Part shown: in pieces, positions 62,090 through 64,000 of the stretch
Numbering within the stretch: position 1 is the first letter of the stretch
Layout of the letters: every line of letters begins with the position of its first letter
From: Streptomyces bacillaris
GTDB lineage: Bacteria; Actinomycetota; Actinomycetes; Streptomycetales; Streptomycetaceae
DNA length: 64,000 nucleotides
Reading direction: 5' to 3'
Assembly (NCBI RefSeq): GCF_003268675.1
Contig: NZ_CP029378.1
Span: 5,146,001-5,210,000, forward strand
Notes under the pieces: generated by a model
What the model was told of the DNA's origin: nothing
Seen by the model: the letters and a program-made list of their open reading frames with translations, nothing else
The model's database searches: none
Translations under genes and position numbers: made by a program

Positions 62090-63927
62090 GCCTCTTCGGC
62101 CCCCGGCCGGGCCGTGATCAGCGCCGCGATCAGCTCCGGCGCCACCGCCCGGGAGTACAGCCACCCCTGCCCGGTGTCGCAGCCGATCCGGCGCAGCCGC
62201 TCCGCCTGCCCGGCCGTCTCCACGCACTCCGCGGTGACGGTCAGGCCCAGACGGTGGGCCAGTTGCACCATCGCCTCCACGATCGTCTCGTCGGCCGGGC
62301 TCGGATGCGTACCGTCCTCGTACCGGAAACCCTTCACGAACGCCCCGTCCAGCTTCAGTACGGAGACGGGCAGACGGCTGAGGTAGGCGAGGTTCGAGTA
62401 GCCGGTGCCGAAGTCGTCGATGGCGATCCGTACGCCCATGTCGCTCAGCGCCTGGAGGGCTCTCAGCGGGCGGCCGCCGGAGCCCATCACCGCCGACTCG
62501 GTCAGCTCCAGCTGGAGCAGCCCGGGGTCCAGGCCGGTCTCGTTGAGGATCTGCGCCACGTCCGCCACCAGGTCGGAGTCCCAGACCTGGCGTACGGCGA
62601 CATTGACGCTGATGAAGAGCGCGGGCTCGTCCGGGTGGTCGAGCTGCCAGCGGCGCGCCTGGCGGCACGCGGTGCGCAGGACCCACCGGCCGAGCTGGAC
62701 GATCGAGCCGTCCTCCTCCGCGATCCCGACGAACCGATTCGGCGAGAGCACGCCGAACTGGGGGTGGTTCCAGCGCACCAGCGCCTCCACCCCGCGCACC
62801 ACCCCGTCCGCCATCCCGACGAGCGGCTGGTACTCCAGCGTGAACTCGCCGCGCTCCACGGCGGGCCGGAGCGTGGAGGAGAGGGCCTGGCGGGTCATGC
62901 GGTGGGCGTTGCGCTCGGGGTCGAAGAGGGTCCAGCGGGCCCGCCCGTCGGCCTTCGCCCAGTAGAGCGTGGTGTCGGCGGCCTGCATCAGACCGGTGGG
63001 GGAGGTGCCCGCCACCGGCCGCTCCACCACCCCGATCGAGGCGGAGACCGAGAGCCGCTGCCCGGCCAGGTCGAAGGGGTGCTGGAGGGCGGCCAGGACC
63101 GAGCGGGCCAGCTCGGTCAGCGCCTCCGTCCCGCCGGAGTCCTCCACCAGGATCGCGAACTCGTCGCCGCCCATGCGCGCCACCAGCCGGCTGCCGCCCG
63201 GGTTGCGGCTCGCGTCGCTCTCGGCGCAGTCGTTGAGCCGCCCGGCGACGGCGGCCAGCAGCCGGTCCCCGATCCGGTGGCCCAGGGTGTCGTTGATGGC
63301 CTTGAAGCCGTCCAGGTCCAGATAGCAGAGCCCGATCCGGCCGTGCCGGGGGAGCATCGAGTCGTCCTGGTACGGCGGGGTCTCCAGGGCCACCGAGAGT
63401 CGCTCGAAGAACAGGGTCCGGTTGGGCAGCCGGGTCACCGGGTCGTGCATCTGGAGGTGGCGCAGCCGGTCCTGGAGTTCGCGCCGGTCGCTGACGTCGG
63501 CCACCGTCAGCAGCACCCGCGCGGGCTCGGCCGCCGATGTGCCCGTCATCGGTACGACGGTGACCTCGGCCCACAGGGTGCGCCCGTCGGGGTGTTTGAG
63601 GCGGCGGGTGCAGCGGAACCGGGAGCGGCGGCCCTGGAGCACCTCGCGGTAGGCGAGCCAGGTGCGGTCGTCGGAGGCCAGGTCGACCAGCTCACACGCC
63701 TGACGGTCCGCCAGCGCCCCGGCCGTGGTGCCGAGGAGGGCGCCGAGGGGGTCGTTGGCCCGGACGACATGGCCCCGGCCGTCCACGACGGCCATGGGGA
63801 GGGTGGCGGCGTTGAAGGCGGCCCGGTGGTCGCGCAGCTCGGTCGCGGCGGCGTCCGCCGCGCTCCGGGAATCCTGTGCCGATGCCGATGCCGATGCCGA
63901 TGCCGATGCCAGTGGCTGTGCCGACAC
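62086..63927 (-). CDS. PAS-GGDEF-EAL cyclic-di-GMP protein, 5' end uncertain
   Basis: A 613-residue signalling protein. A PAS domain lies at about 37-145, GGDEF at 165-335 with an intact GGDEF at 253-257, and EAL at 350-605 with EALVRW at 381-386 and DDFGTGYSNLAYL. No RxxD inhibitory site stands before GGDEF. It can make, break or sense cyclic-di-GMP; intact motifs allow both activities. GTG at 63927 is the first start visible, but the frame stays open with no stop to the window edge, so the true N-terminus may lie beyond it. Confidence 0.87.
   Translation of the reverse strand: MSAQPLASASASASASAQDSRSAADAAATELRDHRAAFNAATLPMAVVDGRGHVVRANDPLGALLGTTAGALADRQACELVDLASDDRTWLAYREVLQGRRSRFRCTRRLKHPDGRTLWAEVTVVPMTGTSAAEPARVLLTVADVSDRRELQDRLRHLQMHDPVTRLPNRTLFFERLSVALETPPYQDDSMLPRHGRIGLCYLDLDGFKAINDTLGHRIGDRLLAAVAGRLNDCAESDASRNPGGSRLVARMGGDEFAILVEDSGGTEALTELARSVLAALQHPFDLAGQRLSVSASIGVVERPVAGTSPTGLMQAADTTLYWAKADGRARWTLFDPERNAHRMTRQALSSTLRPAVERGEFTLEYQPLVGMADGVVRGVEALVRWNHPQFGVLSPNRFVGIAEEDGSIVQLGRWVLRTACRQARRWQLDHPDEPALFISVNVAVRQVWDSDLVADVAQILNETGLDPGLLQLELTESAVMGSGGRPLRALQALSDMGVRIAIDDFGTGYSNLAYLSRLPVSVLKLDGAFVKGFRYEDGTHPSPADETIVEAMVQLAHRLGLTVTAECVETAGQAERLRRIGCDTGQGWLYSRAVAPELIAALITARPGAEEA
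63878..63910 (-). repeat. GCCGAT hexanucleotide microsatellite in coding sequence
   Basis: Five and a half perfect GCCGAT units code an Ala-Ser run (ASASASASASA) close to the N-terminus of the GGDEF-EAL protein, a site prone to slippage in whole codons. Confidence 0.85.
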
Positions 63928-64000
63928 CTGCGGCTGGGCGGGCCGGGTCGCGGGGCGCGCCGGGGGTCGTTCCGTATGACGCTCCGTGACCGTCGTGTCC

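Overview
The window is very GC-rich, with G or C at nearly every third codon position, frequent GTG and TTG starts and strong GGAG-type ribosome binding sites. Typical streptomycete families are present: DUF397/XRE pairs, class E and class F sortases, I36-type inhibitors, a DasR-like operator before a chitin-active LPMO, and ehuABCD. The best reading is a Streptomyces chromosome segment. No rRNA, CRISPR array, prophage or full-length transposase is visible.

Layout. 0-4.7 kb: a small membrane protein, an alpha/beta hydrolase, a lipoprotein, an ArsR-MFS efflux pair and a frameshifted secreted protein. 4.9-9.4 kb: a TipA-like MerR regulator, a membrane-anchored EEP phosphatase and four small secreted proteins arranged as a duplicated I36-like/peptidoglycan-binding pair. 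9.4-12.9 kb: an orphan OmpR regulator, a UDP-GlcNAc 2-epimerase and a processive glycosyltransferase (probable exopolysaccharide). 13.1-21.3 kb: a less GC-rich accessory block with a DUF1023 hydrolase/helical partner/lipoprotein operon, an XRE-DUF397 pair, and a NaeI-like restriction-modification system (HNH nuclease, m5C methyltransferase, Vsr, NaeI-type endonuclease).

21.4-37.7 kb: mostly core genes (SEC-C protein, sortase E, DUF6412, YidC paralogue, FAH protein, an oxidoreductase/heme-binding pair facing a ROK regulator, a TetR regulator) and a very large frameshifted gene. 36.9-46.2 kb: a GntR-controlled phosphonate uptake and breakdown locus (FAD oxidoreductase, phosphonatase-like HAD, four ABC genes, a phosphodiesterase, a NagD-type HAD). 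46.3-54 kb: a sortase F unit, GH6 lipoprotein, a hydrolase with peptidoglycan-binding repeats, a frameshifted SPFH protein, an LPMO, and two identical tRNA-Lys genes. 54.3-62 kb: an IclR regulator, ehuABCD, a hydroxyacid dehydrogenase, an EutA-like protein and a flavin oxidoreductase. 62-64 kb: a PAS-GGDEF-EAL protein whose frame runs to the window edge.

Two patterns cut across the window. Three copies of a small inverted-repeat element sit exactly at gene 3' ends, so that the element's terminal CTAG supplies the TAG stop. Three separate genes (4.5, 32.0 and 52.2 kb) each become intact if one base is added to a homopolymer run, which suggests either systematic base-calling error or slippage mutation. 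Many intergenic gaps also hold 15-35 bp minisatellites.
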